Shown: positions 33,645 to 45,426, counted from the stretch's first letter. The stretch is DNA of 64,000 bases from Pseudomonadota bacterium (GCA_023451735.1 JAEXYH010000047.1:39394-103393), one strand, 5' to 3'. The notes: generated by a model from the sequence alone, not told the origin. Translations and numbers: made by a program.

Positions 33645-35177
33645 TTAGGCGAAAGACTTGGCGTAGGTGTCGAGAGCCGACTTCAGCTTTGCCTTCGTGT
33701 CATCGGAGATCTGCTTTTCGCTGCGGATCGTCTCGAGAACATCCTTGCCTTCCGAACGGAGGTAGGACAGCAGGCCCTGCTCGAACTTGCCGACATCGGA
33801 AACCGAGATCTTGTCGAGATAGCCGTTGACGCCTGCGAAGATCACCGCAACCTGCTCTTCCGTCTTCAGCGGCGAGAACTGCGGCTGCTTCAGGAGTTCG
33901 GTCAGACGCGCACCGCGGTTGAGCAGGCGCTGCGTCGAGGCGTCGAGGTCGGAGCCGAACTGCGCAAACGCAGCCATTTCGCGATACTGGGCAAGCTCGC
34001 CCTTGATCGAACCGGCAACCTGCTTCATCGCCTTGACCTGCGCGGCAGAGCCGACGCGGGAAACCGACAGACCGACGTTAACGGCCGGGCGGATACCCTG
34101 GAAGAACAGGTTGGTTTCGAGGAAGATCTGGCCGTCGGTGATCGAGATCACGTTGGTCGGAATAAAGGCCGAAACGTCGTTACCCTGGGTCTCGATGACC
34201 GGCAGAGCGGTGAGCGAGCCGGCGCCCTTTTCGTCGGACAGCTTGGCAGCACGCTCGAGAAGACGCGAATGCAGGTAGAAGACGTCGCCCGGATAAGCTT
34301 CACGGCCCGGCGGACGGCGCAGCAGAAGCGACATCTGGCGGTAAGCGACAGCCTGCTTGGAAAGGTCGTCGTAACCGATCAGGGCGTGCTGACCGTTGTC
34401 ACGGAAGTATTCGCCCATGGCGCAACCGGCGAACGGTGCGAGATACTGCATCGGAGCCGGGTCGGAAGCCGTAGCAGCAACGATGATCGAATACTGCAGA
34501 GCGCCGCGTTCTTCGAGAACCTTGACGAACTGAGCAACGGTCGAACGCTTCTGGCCGATAGCAACGTACACGCAGAAGAGCTTGTCGTTGTCCGGGCCGT
34601 TGTCGTGGATCGGCTTCTGGTTCAGGATCGTGTCGAGAATGATCGCGGTCTTGCCGGTCTGGCGGTCGCCGATGACGAGCTCGCGCTGGCCACGACCAAC
34701 CGGGATCAGGGCATCGATGGCCTTGAGGCCGGTCGACATCGGCTCATGAACCGACTTGCGCGGAATGATGCCGGGAGCCTTGACGTCGACGCGGGCGCGG
34801 CGGGTCGCATTGATCGGGCCCTTGCCGTCGATCGGGTTGCCGAGCGCGTCGACGACGCGGCCGAGCAGCTCCGGACCAACAGGAACGTCAACGATGGCGC
34901 CTGTCCGCTTGACGGTGTCGCCTTCCTTGATCGAACGGTCGGACCCGAAGATAACCACGCCGACATTGTCGGATTCGAGGTTCAGAGCCATACCCCGGAT
35001 GCCACCGGGAAACTCGACCATTTCACCGGCCTGCACGTTGTCGAGACCGTAGACGCGAGCGATACCGTCACCGACGGACAGAACCTGGCCGACTTCAGAA
35101 ACTTCGGCTTCCTGGCCGAAATTCTTGATCTGATCCTTGAGAATTGCGGAAATTTCCGCTGCACGGATATCCATCAA
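33645..35177 (-). CDS. atpA: ATP synthase F1 alpha subunit
   Basis: The 510-residue regulatory nucleotide-binding subunit has the P-loop GDRQTGKTAIILDT (about 170), VGLSVSRVGSAAQ with the conserved Arg finger region, and the PAVNVGLSVSRVGSA signature. The N-terminal 25 residues form the delta-binding helix. Its ATG overlaps the atpH stop by four bases (ATGA), indicating translational coupling. GAGG lies upstream of ATG 35177. Confidence 0.98.
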   Translation of the reverse strand: MMDIRAAEISAILKDQIKNFGQEAEVSEVGQVLSVGDGIARVYGLDNVQAGEMVEFPGGIRGMALNLESDNVGVVIFGSDRSIKEGDTVKRTGAIVDVPVGPELLGRVVDALGNPIDGKGPINATRRARVDVKAPGIIPRKSVHEPMSTGLKAIDALIPVGRGQRELVIGDRQTGKTAIILDTILNQKPIHDNGPDNDKLFCVYVAIGQKRSTVAQFVKVLEERGALQYSIIVAATASDPAPMQYLAPFAGCAMGEYFRDNGQHALIGYDDLSKQAVAYRQMSLLLRRPPGREAYPGDVFYLHSRLLERAAKLSDEKGAGSLTALPVIETQGNDVSAFIPTNVISITDGQIFLETNLFFQGIRPAVNVGLSVSRVGSAAQVKAMKQVAGSIKGELAQYREMAAFAQFGSDLDASTQRLLNRGARLTELLKQPQFSPLKTEEQVAVIFAGVNGYLDKISVSDVGKFEQGLLSYLRSEGKDVLETIRSEKQISDDTKAKLKSALDTYAKSFA

Positions 35178-35740
35178 CCGACCTCTTTCAATGCAAGCTT
35201 AAGGGTGGAAAGTTTGGTGCGAAGGGACGTATCGATCTGACGCGACCCGACCTTGACGATGAGGCCGCCGAGGATCGACGGATCGATCGTAACGGCGATG
35301 GTTACGTCTTTGCCGGTCACGCCCTTCAGCGCCGACTTGAGTTCTTTTTCCTGCGTTGCGGTCAACGCATGGGCCGAAGTGACTTCGGCGGAAATTTCAC
35401 CGCGATGCTCGGCGGCGATCTGGCGATAGGAACGGATCATGCCCGGCAGAGCGAAAAGACGGCGATTGCCGGCCACGACCTTGAAGAAATTGAGAACAAT
35501 TCCGGAAAGACCGGCCTTTTCGGCGACGGCCGCAATGGCCTTCTGCTGCTCTTCGGCGGAAAAGACCGGGCTCGCCACGAGGCGCCTCAGGTCTTCACTC
35601 TCGTCCAGCAGCGCCTGGAAACGATCGAGATCGGCACCAACCGCATCGATGGAACCAGCCTCTAAAGCCAGCTCGAACAGCGACGAAGCATAGCGCTCCG
35701 CGACACCAGAAATAAGCGGGGACGTGTCAGCCACAGGCAC
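35174..35740 (-). CDS. atpH: ATP synthase F1 delta subunit
   Basis: The 188-residue peripheral-stalk subunit joins F1 to the b subunits. The N-terminal helical bundle (GVAERYASSLFELALEAGSI) and the C-terminal signature DPSILGGLIVKVGSRQID are present. The start is GTG at 35740, giving the family N-terminus (fM)PVADTS, with AGGGAA 6 bp upstream; the frame continues upstream without family similarity. First gene of atpHAGDC; the Fo genes are not in the window, as usual in alphaproteobacteria. Confidence 0.95.
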   Translation of the reverse strand: MPVADTSPLISGVAERYASSLFELALEAGSIDAVGADLDRFQALLDESEDLRRLVASPVFSAEEQQKAIAAVAEKAGLSGIVLNFFKVVAGNRRLFALPGMIRSYRQIAAEHRGEISAEVTSAHALTATQEKELKSALKGVTGKDVTIAVTIDPSILGGLIVKVGSRQIDTSLRTKLSTLKLALKEVG

Positions 35741-35867
35741 AAGTTTCCCTGAATTACATCCCAAGCACCCAACCCGAAACCGATGAACGAGCAAGATCTT
35801 GAAATTTATTGAATTTCCCCCCGGAACCCGCTGGGCGTATGCCCCGCCTTTCCGACGTTTGCGGTTC

Positions 35868-35895
35868 GTCTAGCATAGGATGTAGGGACTCGCAA
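35868..35895 (-). promoter_or_regulatory. Candidate sigma-70 promoter of the atp operon
   Basis: On the minus strand TTGCGA (35890-35895) and CTAGAC (35868-35873) are 16 bp apart, close to the rhizobial CTTGAC/CTATAT pattern. Transcription would start near 35860, about 120 nt before atpH. Only motif-level support. Confidence 0.35.
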
Positions 35896-36003
35896 CACGC
35901 CTTGGCGCCGAAAAAGCCTACCTCTCAAAGGCATGCAGAGATTATTTGCGGCTTTCACCCGCAATTCCGGGCGATCGGCATCCGAGCGCGGCGATATGCG
36001 ACA

Positions 36004-36387
36004 TTAGATGTAGCCAAACACGTAGGCGAGCGGCGCCGCGGATAATACACCTTCAAGTAGAAAAAACGCAATATTCTGCGGCGTTACGCCGCGATCAACG
36101 AAGAACGAAACCAGTCGGCCCGCCGCCCCGAGCGCAAGCACCACGCCAGTCGCCATATAGAACCAATCCTGCGCGAGCAGGACCGGCAATATGCCGAGAC
36201 CAATGTAACGCGCGCCTGCCGCCCGCACGGAGCCGTATCCCTCGGGTTTTATCTCGCCAATCTGGAAGGAGGACAGACGCATGCTGGTACCTGGAAGCAG
36301 AAAGATCAGTAGACCAATCAGCGCCGTTACGGCACAGCCGACAAAAGCAACCTGTTCGTTCAGTTCAGTGGGAAAGTAGAATTCCAT
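36004..36387 (-). CDS. Four-helix small membrane protein (DUF4345-like)
   Basis: From ATG at 36387 (GAGGAG 9 bp upstream) the product is 127 residues with four hydrophobic segments: VGCAVTALIGLLIFLLPG, YIGLGILPVLL, MATGVVLALGAAGRLVSFFV and IAFFLLEGVLSAAPLAYVFG. The layout, Arg in AAGARYIGLG and RLVSFFVDRG fit the DUF4345-type membrane family. Function unknown. The frame extends 25 codons upstream, but that part is Cys-rich and preceded by no ribosome site. It sits alone between atpH and priA; its stop-proximal side points to priA, which is on the same strand upstream. Confidence 0.6.
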   Translation of the reverse strand: MEFYFPTELNEQVAFVGCAVTALIGLLIFLLPGTSMRLSSFQIGEIKPEGYGSVRAAGARYIGLGILPVLLAQDWFYMATGVVLALGAAGRLVSFFVDRGVTPQNIAFFLLEGVLSAAPLAYVFGYI

Positions 36388-36508
36388 TCTGTCGCACTCC
36401 TCGAATCGCACTGATTCTAGCCAACAGGGTAAACAAGTCGCAAAGATCGGCGCACATGACACATGGATGGCATTCGGCGAAAGCCGGGCGACGCATCAGG
36501 GCGATGAA

Positions 36509-38746
36509 CTACAAAAAGCTCTGCGGATCGACATCGAGCTGAACCTGGACGGTTCCCCGCGCTTTGGGACCATTGCCGAGCATCGATTTCAAAAATGCCT
36601 GCATGTCGGAATTACGCCTGCCATGGACGAGCAAGCGGAAACGATAGCGTCCCCGGACGAGTGCGATCGGCGCTTCCGCCGGCCCGAGCACCGATATACC
36701 GGACACATGCGGCGCGGCGGCGCGTAAGGCGCGAGCGTGATTTTCCGCATCGGCCCTTGTATCCGCCGAGACAATGAGCGAAGCCAGCCGACCGAAAGGC
36801 GGCAATAGCGCTTTCTCACGCTCCGAAATTTCCCTCTCGTAAAAAGCTGTCGAATCACCCGACACGATCGCCTGCATCACCGGATGCATCGGCTGGAAGG
36901 TCTGGATCAGGCCGTGGCTCTTGAGGCCGGTTCGTCCGGCACGCCCCGTCACCTGGCTCAACAGCTGGAACGTCCGCTCCGCCGCACGCGGATCGCCATT
37001 CGAAAGCCCGAGATCCGCATCGACAATGCCGACCAGCGTCATCAGCGGAAAGTTATGCCCCTTGGCGACAAGCTGGGTTCCGATGACGATATCGACGTCA
37101 CCTTTGGCGATCGCCTCCAGCTCCAGCCGCATACGTTTTACGCCCCCGAGAATGTCCGAAGACATCACGATCGTTCGGGCATCGGGGAAATGCCTTTCAA
37201 CTTCTTCCGCGATCCGCTCCACGCCGGGGCCGCAGGCAACGAGATGGTCGAGCGTACCGCATTCCGGGCACGCCTCCGGCGTCGGCTGGTGATAACCGCA
37301 TTGATGGCACTGGATCTGGTTGCGGAACCGGTGCTCGACCAGCCAGCTGGAACATTGCGGGCACTGAAACCGGTGGCCGCAGACCCGGCACAGCGTCAGC
37401 GGCGCATAACCGCGACGATTGAGAAAGAGCAGCGACTGTTCCTTGCGCTCGATCGTGCGCGCCATCGCTCTCAAGAGAAGCGGCGACAGAAAACCGCCGC
37501 GCTCGGGCGGATGCCGACGCATGTCGATCAAATGCAGGTCAGGCAGCGCCGCATCGCCGAAACGGGTCGGCAACTGCACGAGATTGTAACGCCCGGACAG
37601 GCCGTTGACCTGGCTTTCCACCGAAGGCGTGGCGGACACGAGCACGACCGGAAAATCGCCAATCCGGGCTCTCACGACCGCCATGTCACGGGCATTATAA
37701 AAGACGCGATCCTCCTGCTTGTAGGCAGGATCATGCTCCTCGTCGACGATGATAAGACCCAATTCTTCGAAGGGCAGGAAAAGCGCCGACCGCGCACCGG
37801 CGACGACGCGCACCTCGCCCGTCACGACACCGCGCCAGACCTTTTCGCGCATACGCGGCGAAAGATCGGAATGCCATTCGGCGGGTTTTGCTCCGAATCG
37901 CTGCTCGAAACGTTCGAGAAAGGCTGGCGTGAGCGCGATCTCCGGCAACAGGATCATGACTTGCTTGCCGCGCCTGAGGGTCTCGGCCACCGCCTCGAAA
38001 TAGACTTCCGTCTTGCCCGAGCCGGTAACACCGTCGATCAGCGAAGCGGCAAACCCGCCCTCACGAATGGAGGCGACGATCTCTTGCGCCGCTTGCCTCT
38101 GCGGCCCCTCGATGCGCGGCGCGATATAGTCCGGTTCCGGCCGTGCCACGACGGGCGGCGGGGCCAGAAAAACCGTGTCGAACATGCCCTGCTTGATCAG
38201 CCCGTCGATGACGCTGAGCGATACGCCGGCGGCATTCGCCATGCCGCTGCGCGTCCACGGCACGTCCTGTTCTCTCGCCAGATCGAGCACGCGCGTTCTC
38301 GCAGGTGTCAGCCGATCCGGCTCGCCGCCGAGATAACGCAACCCTTCGACCATTGGCTCCGGATCGAGCGCTGCCGGCGCCCGTATCGCCATGCGCGCCA
38401 CAAGCCCGGGAGGAGAAAGTGTGTAGGCGGATACCCAGTCGACGAAATCGCGCATGCCCTTGGAAAGCGGCGGACAGTCGAAGGCAAGCGTGATCGGGCG
38501 AAGTTTTTTCGGGTCCAGCCGCTCGTCATTCTCACCGTCCCAGACAACGCCGATCAGTTGCCTTGGCCCGACCGGCACCTGCACGACAGAACCGGGCTCG
38601 ACATGCATGCCGTCCGGCACCGCATAACTATAGCCTCCCGGCACCGGCAACGGCACAAGCACCGGCACGACACGCACGGATGCCCGGGACGGCGCCAACG
38701 CGTCGCCGAACAGCGAATCCATCATGTCAGCAGAATCCTTGGCCAT
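36509..38746 (-). CDS. priA: Primosomal helicase PriA (replication restart)
   Basis: The 745-residue superfamily 2 helicase reloads DnaB at stalled forks. N-terminal DNA-binding domain (PVPGGYSYAVPDGM), Walker A GVTGSGKTEVYFEA, Walker B VDEEHDPAYKQED, the two-zinc cluster (CRVCGHRFQCPQCSSW, then CHQCGYHQ and CPECG) and helicase motif VTGRAGRTG are all visible. Start uncertain: ATG 38746 (used here) lacks a clear ribosome site, while ATG 38725 (seven codons later) has AAGGA 11 bp upstream. The frame's TTG at 38776 is unlikely. priA next to the atp operon is a common rhizobial arrangement. Confidence 0.95.
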   Translation of the reverse strand: MAKDSADMMDSLFGDALAPSRASVRVVPVLVPLPVPGGYSYAVPDGMHVEPGSVVQVPVGPRQLIGVVWDGENDERLDPKKLRPITLAFDCPPLSKGMRDFVDWVSAYTLSPPGLVARMAIRAPAALDPEPMVEGLRYLGGEPDRLTPARTRVLDLAREQDVPWTRSGMANAAGVSLSVIDGLIKQGMFDTVFLAPPPVVARPEPDYIAPRIEGPQRQAAQEIVASIREGGFAASLIDGVTGSGKTEVYFEAVAETLRRGKQVMILLPEIALTPAFLERFEQRFGAKPAEWHSDLSPRMREKVWRGVVTGEVRVVAGARSALFLPFEELGLIIVDEEHDPAYKQEDRVFYNARDMAVVRARIGDFPVVLVSATPSVESQVNGLSGRYNLVQLPTRFGDAALPDLHLIDMRRHPPERGGFLSPLLLRAMARTIERKEQSLLFLNRRGYAPLTLCRVCGHRFQCPQCSSWLVEHRFRNQIQCHQCGYHQPTPEACPECGTLDHLVACGPGVERIAEEVERHFPDARTIVMSSDILGGVKRMRLELEAIAKGDVDIVIGTQLVAKGHNFPLMTLVGIVDADLGLSNGDPRAAERTFQLLSQVTGRAGRTGLKSHGLIQTFQPMHPVMQAIVSGDSTAFYEREISEREKALLPPFGRLASLIVSADTRADAENHARALRAAAPHVSGISVLGPAEAPIALVRGRYRFRLLVHGRRNSDMQAFLKSMLGNGPKARGTVQVQLDVDPQSFL

Positions 38747-38795
38747 GCGGCGCGACCATGCCGAAAGAGAGAACAAAAGTGAACTATTTTATGGA

Positions 38796-39938
38796 TCACT
38801 CTTCCTCTTCGTCCTCCTCCATGCCGCCGGTCGCGCTCATACCTTCGAGCCAGGTGGCACCATCCTTGCGGATCACCCGCTTTGCCCTCACGCCGCAGCG
38901 TTTCTGTATCGCGGATGCGAGTTGCTCGGAATGTGTCACGATCCAGATCTGGCTCGCCTGAGCCGCCTCGGCGATCATGTCGGCCAACGGATCGAGCATG
39001 TCCGGATGAAGGCTTGCCTCCGGCTCGTTTAGTGCAATCAGCGGCGGTTGCCGATAGGACATCAGTGCGGCCGCCAGCCCGAGAAACCTGACCTGTCCGT
39101 CGGAAAGCTCGCGCGGCTTGAAGACGCGCAGCGGCATATGCGGCATTACGAGCCCGAACTCGGCATATTCCCCTGGTTCCGGCACATGCAGGCGCGCCCC
39201 TTCGAAAGCCGCTGCAATGGCCCGGTTCAACTCGATTGTGTCACCGCGGATATGTTCGAGCGTCGCGAAAACGGCCGCGATATTTCCCCCATCCTCATCA
39301 AGCAGCGGCGAGGTCACGGCAAGGCAAGGCTGTCGCATCGGAGAATCGCGATCGGTGCGAAACCCGTGGAAGAACCGCCAGCTTTCCACCATCCGTCGGA
39401 AAGCACCGATTTCCGGATAATGTCCGGCATCCCCGAGAAGCGCGATCGCCGTCTCCGATGTCATGGCCCGCTCAGGATATTCGACCATGCGGCCGCGTTC
39501 TCCCCGTACCATGATGCCGGGACCGGCCCGCTTCATCATCGTCACCGGTCGCTGGCCGGTTTCGATCGCTAGCTCTTCTTCCTTGATCTGCGGTTCGAAA
39601 GCAAAGCCTGCCGCATCGATCGGTGGCCTCAATCCCGCCTCGACGCGATAGCGGAAGGTGATGGCGCGTTCCTCGTCCAGCACCTCGACATCGAGCTTGA
39701 TGCGGAAATTTTTCTCGTTACGCCGAGGCCCGGACCAGAGCGCCGAGGCCATGCCGCCTTCGGCGGCAATTTCCTGTGCCAGTGTTCCGCGCACGGCTGC
39801 CTGGATCAGCTGCAGCGCACGATAGAGATTGGATTTTCCGACGCCGTTATCGCCGATGAAGACATTCACGCCCGCAAGATCCATGCCGATCGCTTTGAGC
39901 GAACGATAGTTCCGGGCAGACATGGAGCGGAGAAGCAT
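38796..39938 (-). CDS. AAA family ATPase, RecF/OLD-like (predicted ATPase, COG4637 type)
   Basis: The 380-residue ABC-type ATPase has Walker A FIGDNGVGKSNLYRAL (about 25-40), the signature LSDGQVRFLGLAAAL (about 300) and Walker B LIALNEPEASLHPDML followed by a His-loop THSEQL. In Walker B the usual Asp is Asn (LNEPE), which I believe is normal in this branch. A very acidic tail (GGMEEDEEEE) ends the protein. No TOPRIM nuclease domain as in OLD, and no partner nuclease next door. The start at 39938 has GGAGG 6 bp upstream; the frame extends upstream without support. Role in DNA repair or defence is possible but unproven. Confidence 0.82.
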   Translation of the reverse strand: MLLRSMSARNYRSLKAIGMDLAGVNVFIGDNGVGKSNLYRALQLIQAAVRGTLAQEIAAEGGMASALWSGPRRNEKNFRIKLDVEVLDEERAITFRYRVEAGLRPPIDAAGFAFEPQIKEEELAIETGQRPVTMMKRAGPGIMVRGERGRMVEYPERAMTSETAIALLGDAGHYPEIGAFRRMVESWRFFHGFRTDRDSPMRQPCLAVTSPLLDEDGGNIAAVFATLEHIRGDTIELNRAIAAAFEGARLHVPEPGEYAEFGLVMPHMPLRVFKPRELSDGQVRFLGLAAALMSYRQPPLIALNEPEASLHPDMLDPLADMIAEAAQASQIWIVTHSEQLASAIQKRCGVRAKRVIRKDGATWLEGMSATGGMEEDEEEE

Positions 39939-39972
39939 GCTCGACCTCCATTCAACATTGGCGGGTAAAACG

Positions 39973-40902
39973 TCAGGCCGCCGAAACGACCTGCGGCTTG
40001 ACGAGCCCCGAGAACCGGGCATCCCCGTCTTGCGCCAGGTCGAAGACGGTATGGTTCTCAAGCGCCTTCGTCACTTCGGCCGGATCGCCTTCGAGCTGAT
40101 CGGGCTGGATCATGTGACCGACGGTAAAATCGAACCGATTGCCCTTCTTGTTGAGCAACTCATAAAACACCGTCATGTCGCGCAGCTCGGTCGACCATTT
40201 GGCGAGCCAGTAGAACAGGCCGGAATTGCGGGCCGTAATGTGAATGGGCAGGATCGGCAGATTGTATTTGCGGGCCAGACTGACGGCGGAGGTCTTCCAT
40301 GGCCGCTCGTTGAGCTTGCCATCGGCCCAATAGGCGATGCGTCCCGACGGGAACAGCACCATCACCTTGCCCTCGTCGACCGCCTGGTTTGTCAACACCA
40401 GCGTCTCGCGGGTCTTGAGCTTGCTTTTATATTCCTCGCGCCATTCAACCGGAATGATCATTTCGGCAAAGCGCGGATTGACGCGCACCGCATCGCGATT
40501 GGCAAACACCATCAGGTCCGGTCGCCTCGCCTTCAAAAGATCGAAGACCGCGACACCATCGGCAATTCCGGTCGGATGGTTGCTGACCAGAATGAAGCCG
40601 CCTTTTTCCGGAATACGCTCCACATTGCGTGCTTCGATGTGCAGTTTCAGCAGGTCGCTCATATATTCGAAGCACTGGAAGCCGCTTTTCGGCGCCACGT
40701 CATCGGCGAATTCGATCGCTTTTCCATATCGCAGCAGCGTGTAGAGAAACGGCCGCATGATCGGCCAGAACGGGCTTCCGACAATCTTCTGGCCACGCTC
40801 GCCGATCAGTGTGTCGACGATATGCCCCGGCCGGCCGCGTGAGTTGAGTGTAATGGTCTCCGCGAATTGACTAAAGGTCGTCGAACTATCACGGCGGGCC
40901 AT
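39973..40902 (-). CDS. Lysophospholipid acyltransferase-family protein (PlsC-like)
   Basis: The 309-residue protein carries the acyltransferase motif in GGFILVSNHPTGIADG; His and Asp are six residues apart (H-P-x-G-x-x-D), the variant seen in hemolysin/OlsA-like acyltransferases rather than the H-x4-D of PlsC. A second block FPSGRIAYW corresponds to motif III (glycerolipid binding) and LPILPIHITARNSG to motif IV. It would acylate a lysolipid at the cytoplasmic membrane, possibly in ornithine- or phospholipid synthesis; the acceptor is unknown. It sits 34 bp upstream of the ATPase gene on the same strand. Confidence 0.8.
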   Translation of the reverse strand: MARRDSSTTFSQFAETITLNSRGRPGHIVDTLIGERGQKIVGSPFWPIMRPFLYTLLRYGKAIEFADDVAPKSGFQCFEYMSDLLKLHIEARNVERIPEKGGFILVSNHPTGIADGVAVFDLLKARRPDLMVFANRDAVRVNPRFAEMIIPVEWREEYKSKLKTRETLVLTNQAVDEGKVMVLFPSGRIAYWADGKLNERPWKTSAVSLARKYNLPILPIHITARNSGLFYWLAKWSTELRDMTVFYELLNKKGNRFDFTVGHMIQPDQLEGDPAEVTKALENHTVFDLAQDGDARFSGLVKPQVVSAA

Positions 40903-41041
40903 ACAAACTCCTTGCGCGGGAAAGCCTCTCCTGACAGTCCCGTATGATAAAACTTTGGCAGACAGCGCAGGCTTAGTATTTCCGTAACGCTGTCGGTAGC
41001 AATCTGGTGCTCCTTTCCACCAAAATCAACGGTCGAGACGC

Positions 41042-41977
41042 TTGAACGAACTGCTGATCATCGCCGCGCCCGATCTCGCCGCCAAACGCCACGAATGGCT
41101 GGAGAGCCTTAAAAACGAGCGCCGGCTGTCGCCCAATACGCTTGATGCCTATGAGCGCGACACGCGGCAATTCCTGACTTTTTTGACCGGCCATCTCGCC
41201 GGCCCGCCGAAGATATCCGATATTCACACGCTGCGCCCGGCAGACCTGCGCTCCTTTCTCGCCGCCCGCCGCCGCGACGGCTCAGGCTCCCGCTCGCTCG
41301 GCCGCCATCTTGCGGGCCTCAGATCATTTCTCAGCTACATGGAACGCCAGGGCCTGGTGAATGCCGCAGCCGCCGGTGCAGTCCGCGCGCCAAAACAGCC
41401 GAAATCGCTTCCGAAGCCACTGAGCGATCGGCAGGCGACCAGCCTGACAAACGCCGAAACCCAGCTTCACGATGAACCCTGGATCGCCGCCCGCGATGCC
41501 GCCGTTCTCGCACTTCTTTATGGCTGCGGTCTGCGTATTTCCGAAGCGCTTGGTCTTCGCCCCGGTGAAATCGAGCCCGGCACCACCACGTTGCGCATCA
41601 AAGGCAAGGGCGGCAAGACCAGAATCGTGCCGCTCCTGCCCGTGGTCGCCGAGGCCGTGACCCGTTACCGGGATATCTGCCCCTTCCATCTGACCGATGA
41701 AAAAAACCTCTTCCGAGGCGCTCGTGGCGGCCCGCTCCAGCCGGCGATCATCCAGCGGCAAATGCAGAAATTGAGAAGCGCCTTCGGCCTGCCGGATACG
41801 GCCACCCCGCATGCGCTGCGCCATTCCTTCGCCACTCATTTGCTTGCCGGTGGCGGCGATCTGCGCACGATCCAGGAACTGCTCGGTCACGCCAGCCTGT
41901 CCACGACGCAGGTCTATACGGGTGTCGACACCTCGCGCCTGCTGGAAGTCTATGACCGCGCCCATCCACGCGCATGA
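41042..41977 (+). CDS. xerC: Site-specific tyrosine recombinase XerC
   Basis: The 311-residue recombinase resolves chromosome dimers at dif with XerD. N-terminal SAM-like core-binding domain (about 15-105) and catalytic domain with Arg165 (GLRISEAL), Lys189, His257 and Arg260 (HALRHSFATH), His283 (LLGHASLS) and Tyr292. The start is TTG at 41042, since no ATG or GTG precedes the conserved N-terminus; the ribosome site is weak. Near priA and divergent from the acyltransferase, which matches other rhizobial chromosomes. XerC rather than XerD is inferred from this position. No integration-site features nearby, so it is the housekeeping enzyme. Confidence 0.88.
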   Translation: MNELLIIAAPDLAAKRHEWLESLKNERRLSPNTLDAYERDTRQFLTFLTGHLAGPPKISDIHTLRPADLRSFLAARRRDGSGSRSLGRHLAGLRSFLSYMERQGLVNAAAAGAVRAPKQPKSLPKPLSDRQATSLTNAETQLHDEPWIAARDAAVLALLYGCGLRISEALGLRPGEIEPGTTTLRIKGKGGKTRIVPLLPVVAEAVTRYRDICPFHLTDEKNLFRGARGGPLQPAIIQRQMQKLRSAFGLPDTATPHALRHSFATHLLAGGGDLRTIQELLGHASLSTTQVYTGVDTSRLLEVYDRAHPRA

Positions 41978-42172
41978 GGCTCAGGTCTCCAACGAGCAGA
42001 TCCGAACCATTTGTTAACCAACCCCGTTAAGCATCTGTCGAAGCGACGGTGATACGTTTTGGATCGATTAAAGCAATCTTATCAGACGTGAGAACCGATT
42101 TTGCGTTCGGAATTGCGCTGAAACAAACAGATAGAGCGGTTTCGCGTTTCGAAAAAAGGCGGAAAGGCTCTG

Positions 42173-43255
42173 ATGCGGATCCTTGATATGAATTCTTCAT
42201 TCCTCGACAGCCCTCTTTTCGAGCGCCTGCAGGGTTTCGCCCTATGGCTGCTCGCATCCCTGCATGTTGCGGCTCTCGCCTCGCTGATCCTCGTGCTCGG
42301 CATGCTGTCCTCTGCCAAAGCTGAAGACATTGCCTGCCATGGCGTCAATCTCGTCGACGAGATGAAGTCGGAAAACCCGGATGGTTACGCAAAAGCCCTT
42401 GCCGATGCCGCCAAGGTAGCGAACGCCAAGGGTATTTTCTGGAAGATTGAAAAGCCGGGCGTAGCGACTTCATATCTTCTCGGCACCATGCATGTTACCG
42501 ATCCTCGCGTCCTCAAGATGCCGTCAGGCGCCGACAAGGCACTCGCCGACACCAGAACCATCGTCATCGAATCCAATGAAATCCTCGATCAGAACAAGGC
42601 CATGGCCGGCATTTTGAGCAAGCCGGAACTGACCATGCTGACCGATGGCAAGACCCTCGAAAAGCTGCTGAAGCCTGATGATCTCGCCGTTCTCGAAGAG
42701 GGCCTGAAGAAGCGGGGCGTTCCGCTGGCGACCGTCTCCCGCATGCAGCCCTGGATGCTGATGTCGCTCGTCTCTCTCCCCGCCTGCGAACTGGCCCGCC
42801 AGGGAAACACCGCCTTTCTCGACAAGCGCATCGCGCTCGATGCTGCCGCCGAAGGCAAGACGGTCAAGGGCCTTGAAACGCTCGCCGAACAGCTTTCCGC
42901 CATGGCCTCGATCCCGACAGAAATGCATCTCAAGTCGCTGGTCGAGACCATCAAGCTCGGTCCGAAAATGGATGACGTCTTTGAAACCATGACGCAGCTT
43001 TATCTGACTGGCGATATCGGCTTCACCATGCCCTTCCTCAAACAGGTAGCGCCCGATGGCAGCGACAATGCCGGTTATGCCGAATTCGAGGAACTGATCG
43101 TCACCAGGCGCAACCATCTCATGGCCGAGCGCGCGACACCGATCCTGAACGAAGGCAATGTCTTCATGGCCGTCGGCGCCCTTCATCTGCCGGGAGATGA
43201 AGGCCTCGTCGAACTGTTGCGCAAGCATGGTTTTACCGTCACGTCCGCAATCTGA
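42173..43255 (+). CDS. TraB/GumN family protein
   Basis: The 360-residue protein has an N-terminal hydrophobic segment (LWLLASLHVAALASLILVLG, about 24-45) and then the TraB/GumN domain: SYLLGTMHVTDPRVLKM near 105 and the C-terminal FMAVGALHLPGDEGLVELL. These GTMH and G-A-L-H-L blocks mark the TIKI/EreA/TraB-like superfamily, in which some members are metal-dependent proteases. The hydrophobic start suggests export or membrane anchoring after cleavage near SAKA-ED. Physiological role in bacteria is unclear. GGAAAGG precedes ATG 42173. Confidence 0.85.
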   Translation: MRILDMNSSFLDSPLFERLQGFALWLLASLHVAALASLILVLGMLSSAKAEDIACHGVNLVDEMKSENPDGYAKALADAAKVANAKGIFWKIEKPGVATSYLLGTMHVTDPRVLKMPSGADKALADTRTIVIESNEILDQNKAMAGILSKPELTMLTDGKTLEKLLKPDDLAVLEEGLKKRGVPLATVSRMQPWMLMSLVSLPACELARQGNTAFLDKRIALDAAAEGKTVKGLETLAEQLSAMASIPTEMHLKSLVETIKLGPKMDDVFETMTQLYLTGDIGFTMPFLKQVAPDGSDNAGYAEFEELIVTRRNHLMAERATPILNEGNVFMAVGALHLPGDEGLVELLRKHGFTVTSAI

Positions 43256-43373
43256 GTAACTTTCGGTTATTCTGCCGCCCCTTGGCGAATAAACACCCGG
43301 CTCCATATCCGCTCATGCGGCTGGGCTAACATATGCCCGGCTGCTGCGTAACGGGTAATCGCAAGGGGCATCC

Positions 43374-45371
<1,998 letters not shown>

Positions 45372-45426
45372 GCCTCACTTCAAAAACCGGCCCGCAAGAC
45401 GTTGTGGGCTGGTGTCGGGCAAACGT

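Noticed and set aside
41042..41977. Tyrosine recombinase as sign of an integrated element
   Set aside because: It is the housekeeping XerC type beside priA; there is no att-like repeat, integrase-linked cargo or composition shift, and the only tRNA is 39 kb away.
42013..42031. CtrA site upstream of the TraB/GumN gene
   Set aside because: The two TTAA halves near 42013 are separated by 9 rather than 7 bases.
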